NCBI GenBank assembly: GCA_903862955.1
Contig: CAIPAH010000010.1
Location: forward strand, 1-39,324
Direction: 5' to 3'
DNA: 39,324 nt
Origin: an uncultured Opitutia bacterium
GTDB lineage: Bacteria > Verrucomicrobiota > Verrucomicrobiia > Opitutales > Opitutaceae
A model generated the notes under the pieces. It did no database searches, had not been told where the DNA came from, and saw nothing but the letters and a program-made list of their open reading frames with translations. The translations under genes were made by a program, and so were the position numbers. Position 1 is the stretch's first letter; every line of letters begins with the position of its first letter. Shown here one piece after another: positions 30,829 to 39,324 of the stretch.

Positions 30829-31289
30829 GCGCCTGCAGCGGGGCGGTCTGTCACCGCTGGGCCAGCGGCGTTGGCGCGCACCACCAGGATCGGAACGGAG
30901 GTGTTGTGACGCACCTTGTCGATGGTGCTGCCCAGGAAGAAGTCACCCACAAGCTTGTGGCCGTGCGAGGTCATGGCGATGAGATCGCAGCCCTGCGCGG
31001 CGGCCGCCTTGAGAATTTCGGTGGGTGGATTCCCGAGGACGAGTTCCACCGCGACCGTCAGGCCGCTGGCCCGCAGCTGCGCCGCCACACTCTCGAGGTA
31101 CGCCCGATCCTCCTTCATCTCGGTTGATTCCGCGAGTTTGAGCTCGTCGTAGTGCCGAGCGGCCCACCCGTCGGCCACATGCACGAGCAATAATTCGGAA
31201 CCCAGCCGCCGGGCCAACTCCGTGACATGCGGAACGATGCTCGCGTCCGCGCGGCTGTTCTCGAGGGCGACCAGGATTTTGCGGTACAT
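30825..31289 (-). CDS. Universal stress protein (UspA family)
   Basis: This 154-residue cytoplasmic Usp-fold protein has the N-terminal strand KILVALENSRAD and the C-terminal nucleotide-loop region SHGHKLVGDFFLGSTIDKV ending in VPILVVR. The loop is close to the G-2x-G-9x-G-S/T ATP-binding pattern but has H-K-L instead of the first glycines, so ATP binding is uncertain. It sits 17 bp after mntH and overlaps the amidohydrolase start. Usp and Nramp genes are recurrent neighbours in bacteria. Regulation with mntH by the divergent MntR-like protein is likely. Confidence 0.93.
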   Translation of the reverse strand: MYRKILVALENSRADASIVPHVTELARRLGSELLLVHVADGWAARHYDELKLAESTEMKEDRAYLESVAAQLRASGLTVAVELVLGNPPTEILKAAAAQGCDLIAMTSHGHKLVGDFFLGSTIDKVRHNTSVPILVVRANAAGPAVTDRPAAGA

Positions 31290-31306
31290 CGGCGGAGAGG
31301 AAAGGA

Positions 31307-32716
31307 TCAGTGCAGGGTCGCCAGACCGACCGCGCGCAGGAAGACCTGGCTCCAGTCGTCGGGCAAAAACGTGTCGAGGAGCAGCTTCACATTAAGGGCA
31401 ATAATGACAAGGGTGATGCTCCAGCCCAGCAGCTTGAGCCACCACGGATTCACGAACTCACCCATCTTCGCGCGGTCGCCGGTGAAGCGCATGAGGGGCC
31501 AGCAGGCAAAGCCCAGCTGCATGCTGAGGCAGACCTGGCTCGCCACCAGCAGTTGGGTGCTCCGGGCCTCCCCGTAGATGCCGATGACGATCACGGCCGG
31601 CACGATGGCGATGCCGCGGGTGATGAGCCGCCGCACCCACGGCCGCAGCCGGATGTTCAGGAAGCCTTCCATCACAATCTGCCCCGCCAGCGTGCCGGTC
31701 AGGGTGGAATTCTGCCCCGACGCCAGCAGTGCCAGTGCGAAGAGCGTGCTGGCGAACGTCACCCCCAGCACGCCGTCGAGCAGGTGGTAGGCCTCCTGAA
31801 TCTCGCCCACCTGCTCGTGCCCGTTGCCATGAAAGGCGGCGCCGGCCAGGACCAGGATGGCGGCATTGATGAAGAGCGCGAACATGAGCGCGAACGTCGA
31901 ATCGATCGTGCCAAACTTGATCGCTTCCGTCTTCCCGGCGGAATTTTGCAGGAATTTCCGCGTCTGGATGATCGACGAGTGCAGGTAGAGGTTATGCGGC
32001 ATGACCGTGGCCCCAAGGATCCCGATCGCAATGTAGAGCATCTCGGAGTTCCGCAGGACCTCCAACCGCGGGATGAAGCCCGCGAGGACGCCACCCAGGT
32101 CGGGCTTCGCGACGAACAGCTCCACCGTGAAGCAGGTGCCAATGGTCACGATCAGCGTGATCACCAGCGCCTCGATGTAACGAAACCCCCGATGTTGGAG
32201 CAGCAGCACGATCATGACGTCAAACGCCGTGATGACGCACCCCCAGACGAGCGGGATGCCGAAGAGCAACTGCAGCCCAATGGCCGACCCGACCACCTCC
32301 GCCAGGTCGCAGGCGGCAATCGCCAGCTCACAGAGAATCCAGAGGAAATACACCGTCGGCCGCGAGTAATGGTCGCGACAGGCCTGGGCGAGGTCGCGGC
32401 CCGTGGCCACCCCGAGCTTGATGCACAGGTGCTGGAGGACGATCGCCATCACGTTCGAGATCATGATGACGGACAGCAGCGTGTAGCCGAACTTCGCGCC
32501 GCCCGCGAGGTCGGTCGCCCAGTTGCCCGGGTCCATGTAGCCCACCGCCACCAGGAAGCCCGGCCCGGAAAACGCGAGGACCTTGCGCCAGAACGAGGCC
32601 CCGGCCGGCACCGTGATGGTCCGGTGCACCTCCGGCAGGCTCTCCGCCGACCGCCCGCGCTGCCAGCCCGGCTCAGCGGCAACTGGCGTAGGAGGACGCG
32701 AAGGCGAGTCGTTCAT
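31307..32716 (-). CDS. mntH: Nramp-family divalent metal (Mn2+/Fe2+) transporter
   Basis: This 469-residue inner-membrane importer of Mn2+ or Fe2+ is driven by protons. About 11 TM helices are visible. TM1 carries the metal-binding DPGNW (in [14 protein letters not shown]), and TM6 carries [10 protein letters not shown] with the conserved Met-Pro-His. Both are intact, which supports transport of transition metals rather than Mg2+ or Al3+. The soluble N-terminal ~45 residues are longer than in E. coli MntH. ATG 32716 is preferred over an in-frame TTG at 32734. It follows the outer-membrane protein gene by 14 bp. Confidence 0.95.
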   Translation of the reverse strand: MNDSPSRPPTPVAAEPGWQRGRSAESLPEVHRTITVPAGASFWRKVLAFSGPGFLVAVGYMDPGNWATDLAGGAKFGYTLLSVIMISNVMAIVLQHLCIKLGVATGRDLAQACRDHYSRPTVYFLWILCELAIAACDLAEVVGSAIGLQLLFGIPLVWGCVITAFDVMIVLLLQHRGFRYIEALVITLIVTIGTCFTVELFVAKPDLGGVLAGFIPRLEVLRNSEMLYIAIGILGATVMPHNLYLHSSIIQTRKFLQNSAGKTEAIKFGTIDSTFALMFALFINAAILVLAGAAFHGNGHEQVGEIQEAYHLLDGVLGVTFASTLFALALLASGQNSTLTGTLAGQIVMEGFLNIRLRPWVRRLITRGIAIVPAVIVIGIYGEARSTQLLVASQVCLSMQLGFACWPLMRFTGDRAKMGEFVNPWWLKLLGWSITLVIIALNVKLLLDTFLPDDWSQVFLRAVGLATLH

Positions 32717-32730
32717 AAATGGTTCGCCAG

Positions 32731-33567
32731 TCAAAAGCGGCGCGTAAGGCCAGTGAAGACGAGCGCATCGTCCGCCGACCGCGAAAGACCGAGTTGCACA
32801 CCGGCATCAAGTTGCGTGTCGGCATTGAGCTTGAGCATAAGTCCCGCATCCAAAGTGGTGACCGGGGCGTCCGCACCCGTCTCCGTCGCGACCTCGACAT
32901 AGCCGGCGAGACTGCGGGTGATGTCGTGGCCGGTCGTGACGCTGTTGATCCACCCGCAACGTCGGTGACCCGCTTCGTTGCGGACAAGGTCCACTCCCGT
33001 CATCGCGCCGAGATCCCAGCCGCCGCCGAGCTCAACGCTCACCGGCAGCAGGACCGATCCCTCCAGCGCGCCGTTGCCCAAGCCTTGCGCCGCCGTGGGC
33101 AGCTTCAGGTCGGTGATGAGACCGAGGGCGGTCCCGCCGCCGTCATTGCCCTGGAAGTTGACCTTGGCCCGCAAAGTGAGGTCACCGAAGCCGGCCCGGG
33201 TCCCACTCGCCTCCCCCGCGGCGTGTGTCGTGCGTCGGATATAAGGTGCCACAAACAAACCGAGCTCAAAGTTGTCGCGCACTCCCAGCCGAAGATTGAA
33301 CGGCACCACCCCCCATTCCGACGTGCGCCCGCCGCCAGAGTCGCTAGCCGTGTGATTCAGCAAGTCCATCTCGAGCTGCACATGCCCCGCGTCCACCGTG
33401 AACGGTGCCTCGGTCGCGTCGGGGCGGTCACTACTCAGATCGCGCAACTCTGCCTCCGGCGTGGGATTACCCAGGCCAAAAGCCGCTTTGTCCGCGGCGG
33501 CCGGCAGGCGGACGACAGCCAGACCGCCCAGCGTAAGGACCGTGATGATTGATTGCCGGAGGGACAT
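32731..33567 (-). CDS. Outer-membrane transporter-like beta-barrel (MetA/phenol family)
   Basis: This 278-residue exported protein has a signal peptide (about 1-26, ending AAA) and a beta-rich body. The start ([26 protein letters not shown]) and alternating beta strands end in a terminal Phe (TGLTRRF), typical of outer-membrane barrels. The pattern matches the family annotated as transporter, MetA-pathway of phenol degradation. Here it precedes mntH by 14 bp, so it may be the outer-membrane entry for metal ions. The first in-frame ATG is 33567; a TTG at 33603 is inside the operator. It is first in the operon and faces the regulator. Confidence 0.85.
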   Translation of the reverse strand: MSLRQSIITVLTLGGLAVVRLPAAADKAAFGLGNPTPEAELRDLSSDRPDATEAPFTVDAGHVQLEMDLLNHTASDSGGGRTSEWGVVPFNLRLGVRDNFELGLFVAPYIRRTTHAAGEASGTRAGFGDLTLRAKVNFQGNDGGGTALGLITDLKLPTAAQGLGNGALEGSVLLPVSVELGGGWDLGAMTGVDLVRNEAGHRRCGWINSVTTGHDITRSLAGYVEVATETGADAPVTTLDAGLMLKLNADTQLDAGVQLGLSRSADDALVFTGLTRRF

Positions 33568-33587
33568 CGCCGGGACGTTGGTCACGC

Positions 33588-33607
33588 TATTTTGAATAGT
33601 CAAAATA
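33588..33607. promoter_or_regulatory. Perfect 8-4-8 palindrome, candidate MntR/DtxR box
   Basis: TATTTTGA-ATAG-TCAAAATA is a perfect 20-bp dyad in the 82-bp divergent intergenic region. It lies 21 bp before the barrel-protein ATG and 43 bp before the regulator ATG. Size and AT-rich symmetry fit a binding site of a DtxR-family dimer, and one site could control both directions. Confidence 0.75.
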
Positions 33608-33649
33608 AATTGTGCTTGCTCTCAAACCAATGACTTCCATGAAGCCGTC

Positions 33650-34312
33650 ATGCCCAGCGTCACGGTTGAAAACTATCTCAAACACATCCTGCTGCTTGCA
33701 GAGGACGCGGACGGGCTCATCCCGATGGGCGCCTTGTCCGCCGCTCTCTCCGTGGTGCCGGGCACGGCGACCACGATGGTCAAAGCGCTCGCCGCCGACG
33801 GCTTGGTTGTGCACATCCCGCGCCAGGGCGTCCGCCTCACCGCCGCGGGCCGGCGCGTCGCGCTCGGCGTGCTGCGCCGGCATCGCCTGGTCGAGACCTT
33901 CCTCGTCCATGTGCTTAAAATGGATTGGGGCGCGGTCAACGTGGAGGCCGAGCAGCTCGAGCACGCCATTTCCGACACGGTGCTGGACCGTTTGGACGCC
34001 CTGCTCGGCCATCCGGCCACGGATCCCCATGGCGATCCCATCCCCAGTCGCGAGGGCAAGATCCGCTCCCAGGTGTATGCCACGCTCGCTACCTGCGTGC
34101 TGGACCGGCCGCTGCGGGTCGTGCGGGTGACCGAGCAGTCCGCCGAATTTCTCCAGTTCGCCGAGCGTCACGGCTTGCGGCCCGGTGCCGTCGTCACTGT
34201 CACCGACCGCAACCTCGCCGCGGGTCTGCTTTCGCTGCGTCGCCGGGGTGCCCGCCCGCTCGCCCTGAGCCTCTCCGCTGCCGGGCGCATCCTGGTCGAG
34301 CCGGCGCGCTGA
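33650..34312 (+). CDS. mntR: DtxR/MntR-family metal-dependent regulator
   Basis: This 220-residue regulator has an N-terminal winged helix (about 1-62; VPGTATTMVKALAADGLV is the recognition region), a dimerisation and metal-binding domain (about 65-140; RHRLVETFLVHVLKMDW and EAEQLEHAISDTVLDRLD supply candidate Glu and His ligands), and a C-terminal SH3-like FeoA domain (about 148-218). The C-terminal domain makes it resemble DtxR/IdeR more than Bacillus MntR. Its location opposite mntH and before an Fe(III)-type permease fits control of Mn or Fe uptake. The metal specificity cannot be decided by eye. Confidence 0.9.
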   Translation: MPSVTVENYLKHILLLAEDADGLIPMGALSAALSVVPGTATTMVKALAADGLVVHIPRQGVRLTAAGRRVALGVLRRHRLVETFLVHVLKMDWGAVNVEAEQLEHAISDTVLDRLDALLGHPATDPHGDPIPSREGKIRSQVYATLATCVLDRPLRVVRVTEQSAEFLQFAERHGLRPGAVVTVTDRNLAAGLLSLRRRGARPLALSLSAAGRILVEPAR

Positions 34313-34370
34313 GCTGCACCGGGCACTTCCGCCTTGCCGCGCGCGACGCGCCGTTCCCACACTGCGGGCG

Positions 34371-36065
34371 ATGTCGAAATCGTTTGCGCGTGTCGTCTTC
34401 GTCCTCACCGCCGCCTTCTTTGCGGCGTTCTTTTTGTGGCCGATCGCGCAGATCCTGAAGGGCGGCTTTGTCGATGCGGATGGCAAGTTTACCCTCGCCT
34501 ACCTGACGACCCTCCTCGCGGACCCGGTCTACCTCGCCGGCCTGCGCAACTCGTTCCTCATCGCCTGCGCCACGACCTTGCTGGCGCTGGGCATCGCCCT
34601 GCCGCTCGCCTTCATCAGCGATCGCTTTGTCTTTCCCGGCAAGGGCCTGCTCGGGTCACTGGTGCTGATCCCGATGATCCTCCCACCGTTCGTCGGCGCC
34701 ATCGGCATCAAGCAGATTTTCGGGCAATACGGCGCGCTCAACGCCCTGATCATCTCGCTGGGACTTCGGCCGCACGGGTGGACCTTTGACTGGTTCGCGG
34801 CCAACCAATTCTGGGGCGTCGTCCTGGTGGAGGCGCTCTCGCTCTACCCCATCATTTATCTCAACGCCGTCGCGGCGCTGGCCAACGTCGACCCCGCGAT
34901 GGAGGAAGCCGCCCAAAACCTCGGCTGCACCGGCTTCCGCCGTTTTTGGAAAATCACGCTGCCGCTCATCCATCCCGGCCTGTTCGCTGGCGGGACGATC
35001 GTCTTCATCTGGTCGTTCACCGAACTCGGCACGCCCTTGATCTTCGACTACGCGCGGGTCACGAGCGTGCAGATTTACTACGGCCTGAAGGACATCGGGG
35101 GTAATCCGTTCCCCTTCGCGCTCGTAGGCATCATGCTGGCCAGCTCGATCGCCATCTACGCGATCGGTCGCGGGCTCTTCGGTCGGGGCGGCCATGCCAT
35201 GATGGCGAAGTCCACCAGCACCGGCGGCCCGCGTCGCATCAGCCGTGGCGCCGCGCTCGCCTGCACCGCCGCGTTCGTCGGCGTGATCTTCATCGCCATC
35301 CTGCCCCACATCGGCGTCATCCTCGTCGCCTGCTCCCGCGAGTGGTATGCAACCATCGTTCCGCACGCCTACACCTTGGACAACTTCCGCCTCGCACTCG
35401 GCCACGACCTCACCGTGCCCGCCATCGCGAACAGCCTGAAATTCTCCAGCATCTCGGCCATCATCGACCTCATCCTCGGCGTCGCCATCGCCTACGTGGT
35501 CGTGCGCTCGCGCATCGCGGGCCGGCAGGTTCTGGACTTTCTCTCGATGCTGCCGCTGGCGGTGCCGGGGTTGGTGCTCGCGTTTGGCTATCTCGCGATG
35601 ACGCAGGAAGGCCGGTTCTTCGCGTTCCTTAATCCCGTCCGCGACCCCACCATCCTGCTGATAGTCGCGTATTCCGTCCGCCGCCTGCCCTACGTCGTCC
35701 GCTCCGCCGCCGCCGGTTTCCAGCAGACCAGCGAGACACTGGAGGAAGCCGCCCAAAGCCTCGGCAGCCCGCCGCTCCGCGCCCTCTTCCGGATCACGCT
35801 GCCGCTCATCATGGCCAACCTCATTGCGGGCGGGCTCCTGGCCTTTGCCTTTGCCATGCTTGAGGTGAGCGACTCGCTGATCCTGGCGCAAAAAGCGCAG
35901 TTCTACCCGATCACCAAGGCCATCATGGAGCTCTTCCAGTTGCTCGGGGACGGCAAGTTCATCGCCAGCGCGCTGGGCGTCTGGGCCATGGCGTTTCTCG
36001 CCGTGACGATCGTCGGCCTCGGCCTGCTGCTGGGCAAGAAGCTCGGCGCGCTCTTTCGCGTGTGA
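34371..36065 (+). CDS. Fused two-domain Fe(III)-type ABC permease (FbpB/SfuB/AfuB-like)
   Basis: This 564-residue membrane protein has two homologous permease halves. Each carries the EAA coupling loop, as EEAAQNLGCTGFRRF (about 181-195) and EEAAQSLGSPPLRALF (about 458-473), followed by ITLPLI. This architecture is typical of FbpB/SfuB ferric-iron permeases, and of some thiamine or phosphonate permeases. It starts 58 bp after mntR on the same strand. No partner ATPase or binding protein is in the window, so the remaining subunits must be encoded elsewhere. The best reading is iron uptake controlled by the adjacent DtxR-type regulator. Confidence 0.9.
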   Translation: MSKSFARVVFVLTAAFFAAFFLWPIAQILKGGFVDADGKFTLAYLTTLLADPVYLAGLRNSFLIACATTLLALGIALPLAFISDRFVFPGKGLLGSLVLIPMILPPFVGAIGIKQIFGQYGALNALIISLGLRPHGWTFDWFAANQFWGVVLVEALSLYPIIYLNAVAALANVDPAMEEAAQNLGCTGFRRFWKITLPLIHPGLFAGGTIVFIWSFTELGTPLIFDYARVTSVQIYYGLKDIGGNPFPFALVGIMLASSIAIYAIGRGLFGRGGHAMMAKSTSTGGPRRISRGAALACTAAFVGVIFIAILPHIGVILVACSREWYATIVPHAYTLDNFRLALGHDLTVPAIANSLKFSSISAIIDLILGVAIAYVVVRSRIAGRQVLDFLSMLPLAVPGLVLAFGYLAMTQEGRFFAFLNPVRDPTILLIVAYSVRRLPYVVRSAAAGFQQTSETLEEAAQSLGSPPLRALFRITLPLIMANLIAGGLLAFAFAMLEVSDSLILAQKAQFYPITKAIMELFQLLGDGKFIASALGVWAMAFLAVTIVGLGLLLGKKLGALFRV

Positions 36066-36069
36066 CGCC

Positions 36070-36088
36070 GGGGCGAAGATTCCGCCCC
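36070..36088 (+). terminator. GC-rich hairpin after the permease gene
   Basis: GGGGCG (36070-36075) and CGCCCC (36083-36088) form a short stem 4 bp after the stop codon. No T-tract follows, so it is a weak terminator candidate. The rest of the 107-bp convergent gap shows nothing further. Confidence 0.3.
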
Positions 36089-36172
36089 GCCGTGCACGCA
36101 GTCGTTACGAGCCCGTGGGCCCGCCGAACCGGAACGTCCAGATATTCGCCGCCGACAAGACGGCCGGGGTTC

Positions 36173-37345
36173 TTATCCTGCTGATACCCGGGCCCCCGGC
36201 GGCAAACCGGCGCAGAGCACCAGCACGCCCAGCCCCAGCGCGCCCGAGAACAGGAAGTAATTTCCTCCGGTGTGCAGGCCCAGCGCGGTGATGACCACCG
36301 GCGAAAATCCCGCCAAAATCCGGCCGAGATTGTAGGCGGCGCCCGACAGCATCGTCCGATAACTCCCGAACACCTCGTTGAAATAAGCGCCCATCAGGCC
36401 GAACGGAATTCCATTCAACGCCGGCAGCGTCAGCGCGAACACGAGCTTGCGCTGCTCTCCCGCGCCGCCCCAAGCGAACAGCGACAGCATCATCAACACG
36501 ATTCCATACACGGCGAGCGCCCGCCGCACGCCCCCGCGCCGCACGACCCACACCCCGAGCAGCATCCCCGGCGCGAGATTGGCCCAGAAGAGGACGATGA
36601 AGATCGGGGTCTGCGGCAGCTCCTTCACAAAAAAGACATTCACCAGCCCGCTCGCGATCGTCAGGCTCGCGAGCGCAAAGCACAGCAGGAATGCCCGCGC
36701 GTTCATCAGCAGCGCGGCACCCAACGACACCGGCTGCGCGATTTCACGCCCCGCTGCCACCGTCCCCGTCCGCTCGCCCCGCAGCAGCATCCGGCCGCGG
36801 GCCAGCGACAACAAAGCCACGGGCACGAGCGACGCCGCGAAGAGCCAGCGCCAGCCCCACGTCGGCAGGAGGTATTTGTTGGCCAGAGCAGCCAACAGTC
36901 CGCCCAGGATCGCCAGCTGCAGTAGCGCCGCAAACCGGTAGCTCCGTTGCGGACCCACCTGCTCGTTCACGAACGTGTGGCTGATGCCCCATTCCGCGCC
37001 GAGGGCGAGCGACGCGAGGATTCGGAAAGACAGCAGACTTGGATAGTTCCACGCCAGGCTCAGTCCGGCGACCCCGACCAGATACACGCCGAAAACGGCC
37101 AGCATGATCCTTCCCCGGCCGAAACGGTCGGCGAGATAGCCGAAAAACAGCGCGCCCACGCCCACGCCCGCCAGGCCGGCAAACTGCAGCGCATTGCTCT
37201 CTCCCACTCCCAGCCCGAAGTGCGCCGCCAGCACTTTCTCGAGGTAAATGAACAGGAACAGGTCGTAGTAATCGAAAAACAGCCCGATGAACGCCGTCCA
37301 ATAGACGCGAACGGGTGACAGGGTTGCGGGAGCCATGGAATTCAC
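36173..37345 (-). CDS. Major facilitator superfamily transporter
   Basis: This 390-residue protein has about 12 TM helices. The loop 2-3 motif GYLADRFGRGRIM matches the MFS motif A, and WGISHTFVNEQVGPQRS resembles the helix 4-5 region of metabolite:proton symporters. This places it close to the sugar or aromatic/organic acid transporter group. The substrate is unknown. Its start is ATG 37345 (or 37336). It is isolated between the iron permease (convergent) and the repeat protein (divergent, 105-bp gap), so no pathway can be inferred from neighbours. Confidence 0.88.
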   Translation of the reverse strand: MNSMAPATLSPVRVYWTAFIGLFFDYYDLFLFIYLEKVLAAHFGLGVGESNALQFAGLAGVGVGALFFGYLADRFGRGRIMLAVFGVYLVGVAGLSLAWNYPSLLSFRILASLALGAEWGISHTFVNEQVGPQRSYRFAALLQLAILGGLLAALANKYLLPTWGWRWLFAASLVPVALLSLARGRMLLRGERTGTVAAGREIAQPVSLGAALLMNARAFLLCFALASLTIASGLVNVFFVKELPQTPIFIVLFWANLAPGMLLGVWVVRRGGVRRALAVYGIVLMMLSLFAWGGAGEQRKLVFALTLPALNGIPFGLMGAYFNEVFGSYRTMLSGAAYNLGRILAGFSPVVITALGLHTGGNYFLFSGALGLGVLVLCAGLPPGARVSAG

Positions 37346-37450
37346 GGGTGGACACCGATAAGCCGGAGCCGGCGCGGGGCGTCAACCGGACACTCCGTTT
37401 CCGCCTTTCCACCGCGTGAAATCTTGATTGTGTGGGCGGCTTATTCACCC

Positions 37451-39324
37451 ATGCGCGATCGTCGCCCACTGCTCCGGAAAAATCTGCTCGGCCTGGCCGT
37501 GATACTTCTAGCGGCGTTTTCCGGCCCGGCGCTGCGCAGCCAGACCGTCCTGTCCGGTACCTACAGCGGCGGACCCGGCAGCATCGCGGGCGATGTGGCC
37601 ATCAATCCCAGCACCAGTGCCACCTTCACCGGCGGCACCACGTTCACCGGCGCGAATGCCACGTTTGGCAACTATTCCACGCTGAACTGGAACCAGAGCG
37701 GCACGCTCGCCGGCAAGACCATCAGCTTCGGCTCCGCCGGGGGCTACGCCTACATCGACGTCGGCCACAACGGCTCCCTCACGCTCGACAGCGCCACCAC
37801 GCTGACGGGCAACCTCTACCTCTACAACGGCAACGACGGCGGCACGATCATCAACCAGGGCATCATCAACCAGACTGCCGGCACGGGCTACATCTACGCT
37901 CCGACGTTTACCAACTCCGGCAGCATCACGGTCAGCGCCGGCAGCGGCCTTACTCTTGGCTATTATGGCACCGATGTGACCACCAACGCCTCCGGCGGCA
38001 CCATCACCGCCACCGGCGCCGGCGCCAACGTTTACCTCACGAACATCGTCAATCTCGGCACACTGAACGGCCAGTTGGGTGGTGTGCTCAACTTCCAAGG
38101 TTCATCCAACACCACCGCCAACCTCGGCAGCATTGTCCTTTCCGGCGGCGGCCGCGCCCTGCTCAGCGGCACCCTCGATAACTCCAGCGCCACCCTCAAC
38201 GCACCGACCGGCGGTGTCTTTGAACTCTACGGCGGCACGATCAACAACGGCGCCGTCGCCGCCGGTGCCCTCTCGTTTACCAACGGCGGCGGCACGCTCA
38301 GCAATGTCAGCTACGGCGGTGACGTCACCCTCGGGAGCAGCACGGCCGTCACCTTCACCAACGGCACAACCTTCACCGGCACAAATGCCACGCTGGGCAA
38401 CTATTCCACGCTGAACTGGAACCAGAACGGCACCCTCGCCGGCAAGAACATCAGCTCCGGCTCCGGCGGGGCCTACGCCTACTTCGATGTCGGGCACAAC
38501 CACTCCCTCACGCTCGGCAGCGGCACGACGCTGAGCGGCAACCTGTATCTCTACAACGGCAACGATGGCGGCACGATCATCAACCAGGGCATCATCAACC
38601 AGACGGCCGGCACCGGCTACATCTACGCGCCCACGTTTACCAATTCCGGCATCATCACCGTCAATGCCGGCACCGGCCTCTATCTGGGCTATTACAGCAC
38701 CGACGTGTCCACCAACGCCGCGGGCGGCACCATCACGGCCACCGGCGCCGGCGCCAACGCCTACCTGTCCAACCTCGTCAACCTGGGCACGCTGTATGCC
38801 CAGTCGGGCGGCATCCTCAACTTCCAGGGCGCAACGAATACGACGGCCAACCTGGGCAGCGTCGTCCTTTCCGGCGGCGGCCGCGCCCTGCTCGGCGGCA
38901 CCTTCGACAACACCAGCAGCACGCTCATGGCCCCGTCGGGCGGTGCCTTCGAGCTTTCCGGCGGCATCATCAACAACGGCATCATCGCCGCCGGCGCCCT
39001 GTCGTTCACCGGCAGCGGCGGCACCCTGAGCAATGTCAGCTACTCAGGCGACCTCTCCCTCGGAGGCAGCACCACAGTCACGTTTACCAACGGCACCACG
39101 TTCACCGGCGCAAACGCCACGCTCGGCAACTATTCGACATTCAACTGGAACCAGAACGGGACCCTCGCCGGCAAGACTGTCACCTTCGGCTCCGCCGGAG
39201 GTTACGCCTACTTTGACGTCGGTCACAACCACTCGCTCACGCTCGACAGTGCCACGACGCTGACCGGCAACCTCTACCTCTACAACGGCAACGACGGCGG
39301 CACGATCATCAACCAGGGCGCGAT
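37451..39324 (+). CDS. Giant secreted repeat protein, N-terminal part (3' truncated by window)
   Basis: The frame starts at ATG 37451 and remains open to the window end, giving at least 624 residues. A signal peptide (KNLLGLAVILLAAFSG, cleavage near RSQ-TVLSG) is followed by Gly/Thr/Asn-rich beta-helix-like sequence without cysteines or enzymatic motifs. From residue 48 it consists of 243-residue repeats in tandem: two complete and one partial. Motifs such as NATLGNYSTLNWNQNGTLAG and LYLYNGNDGGTIINQGIINQ recur in each. This fits autotransporter-type or passenger beta-solenoid adhesins common in Verrucomicrobiota. The C-terminal anchor (barrel or PEP-CTERM) lies outside the window, so the export route is unknown. 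Confidence 0.85.
   Translation, partial: MRDRRPLLRKNLLGLAVILLAAFSGPALRSQTVLSGTYSGGPGSIAGDVAINPSTSATFTGGTTFTGANATFGNYSTLNWNQSGTLAGKTISFGSAGGYAYIDVGHNGSLTLDSATTLTGNLYLYNGNDGGTIINQGIINQTAGTGYIYAPTFTNSGSITVSAGSGLTLGYYGTDVTTNASGGTITATGAGANVYLTNIVNLGTLNGQLGGVLNFQGSSNTTANLGSIVLSGGGRALLSGTLDNSSATLNAPTGGVFELYGGTINNGAVAAGALSFTNGGGTLSNVSYGGDVTLGSSTAVTFTNGTTFTGTNATLGNYSTLNWNQNGTLAGKNISSGSGGAYAYFDVGHNHSLTLGSGTTLSGNLYLYNGNDGGTIINQGIINQTAGTGYIYAPTFTNSGIITVNAGTGLYLGYYSTDVSTNAAGGTITATGAGANAYLSNLVNLGTLYAQSGGILNFQGATNTTANLGSVVLSGGGRALLGGTFDNTSSTLMAPSGGAFELSGGIINNGIIAAGALSFTGSGGTLSNVSYSGDLSLGGSTTVTFTNGTTFTGANATLGNYSTFNWNQNGTLAGKTVTFGSAGGYAYFDVGHNHSLTLDSATTLTGNLYLYNGNDGGTIINQGA
37592..39324 (+). repeat. Tandem 729-bp (243-codon) repeats
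   Basis: Unit 1 is 37592-38320, unit 2 is 38321-39049, and unit 3 begins at 39050 and is cut by the window. The periodicity is exact: landmark codons at 37655, 38384 and 39113 are each 729 bp apart with no indels. Long stretches are identical at DNA level, including synonymous positions. This implies recent duplication or homogenisation, and copy number may continue beyond the window. Confidence 0.93.

Noticed and set aside
31310-32902. 530-codon plus-strand frame opposite mntH
   Set aside because: It is antisense to the clearly conserved Nramp gene. The product is His/Arg/Gln-rich without domain signatures.
34656-35891. 411-codon minus-strand frame opposite the Fe(III)-type permease
   Set aside because: It is the antisense shadow of a gene with two intact EAA motifs.
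37432-38181. Other plus-strand frames inside the repeat protein region (also 38079-38414 and 38565-39029)
   Set aside because: They are out of frame with the continuous 37451 frame that has a signal peptide and 243-residue repeats. They recur only because the DNA repeats.
37592-39324. CRISPR-like array
   Set aside because: The repeats are 729 bp, contiguous, in frame and protein-coding, with no spacer structure. No cas genes are present.

Overview
The window is a high-GC bacterial chromosome segment. It most resembles a Verrucomicrobiota genome of the Opitutaceae type. This is inferred from the combination of DUF3185, DUF1328 and DUF5069 small proteins, a proS-clpS-DUF2017-like operon, a giant repeat surface protein and GC-rich codon use. 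No rRNA or marker gene is present to fix the taxonomy.

Left end (1-4918): a tRNA-Glu(CUC) gene carries a 4.8-kb integrated element of visibly lower GC. The element is bounded by a perfect 32-bp repeat of the tRNA 3' end (88-119 and 4887-4918). All its genes are on the minus strand: a small HTH-like regulator, an AlpA/Xis-type excisionase, a tyrosine integrase, a HUH rolling-circle Rep, a small unknown protein and a membrane protein. The integrase reading frame runs through the attachment core. In the integrated state it stops inside the tRNA gene. In the excised circle it would continue in frame into a 66-codon tail at the other end of the element, whose stop codon overlaps the rep start. Integration would therefore change the integrase C-terminus and cut rep off from the only promoter I can recognise in the element (-35/-10 at 1970-1999, with a palindrome between the boxes). 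This is the most interesting system in the window.

Middle (5156-23649): housekeeping and stress genes. These are a soluble DxxQ-type histidine kinase with its NarL-type regulator; a triple-BON periplasmic protein followed by small membrane proteins of the DUF3185 and DUF1328 families; an exported repeat protein; ndk; a photolyase; glgA; RNase R; a DUF5069 protein; a family B DNA polymerase with a C-terminal clamp-binding motif; a small membrane protein; the overlapping proS-clpS-DUF2017-like operon; and argA-type N-acetylglutamate synthase.

Right (23653-30828): a transport and catabolic cluster. A five-gene minus-strand operon holds an NMT1/THI5-like lipoprotein, a RidA-family protein, and an Rbs-type sugar/nucleoside ABC transporter (binding protein, ATPase, permease). 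An amidase lies divergent, and a TIM-barrel amidohydrolase converges on the amidase.

Metal region (30825-36065): an outer-membrane channel-like protein, an Nramp transporter (mntH), a universal stress protein and the amidohydrolase form one tight minus-strand run. Divergent from it are a DtxR/MntR-type regulator and a fused two-domain Fe(III)-type ABC permease. A perfect 8-4-8 palindrome (33588-33607) sits between the two units. An MFS transporter follows. The window ends inside a very large secreted protein built from 243-residue repeats that are exactly 729 bp long.
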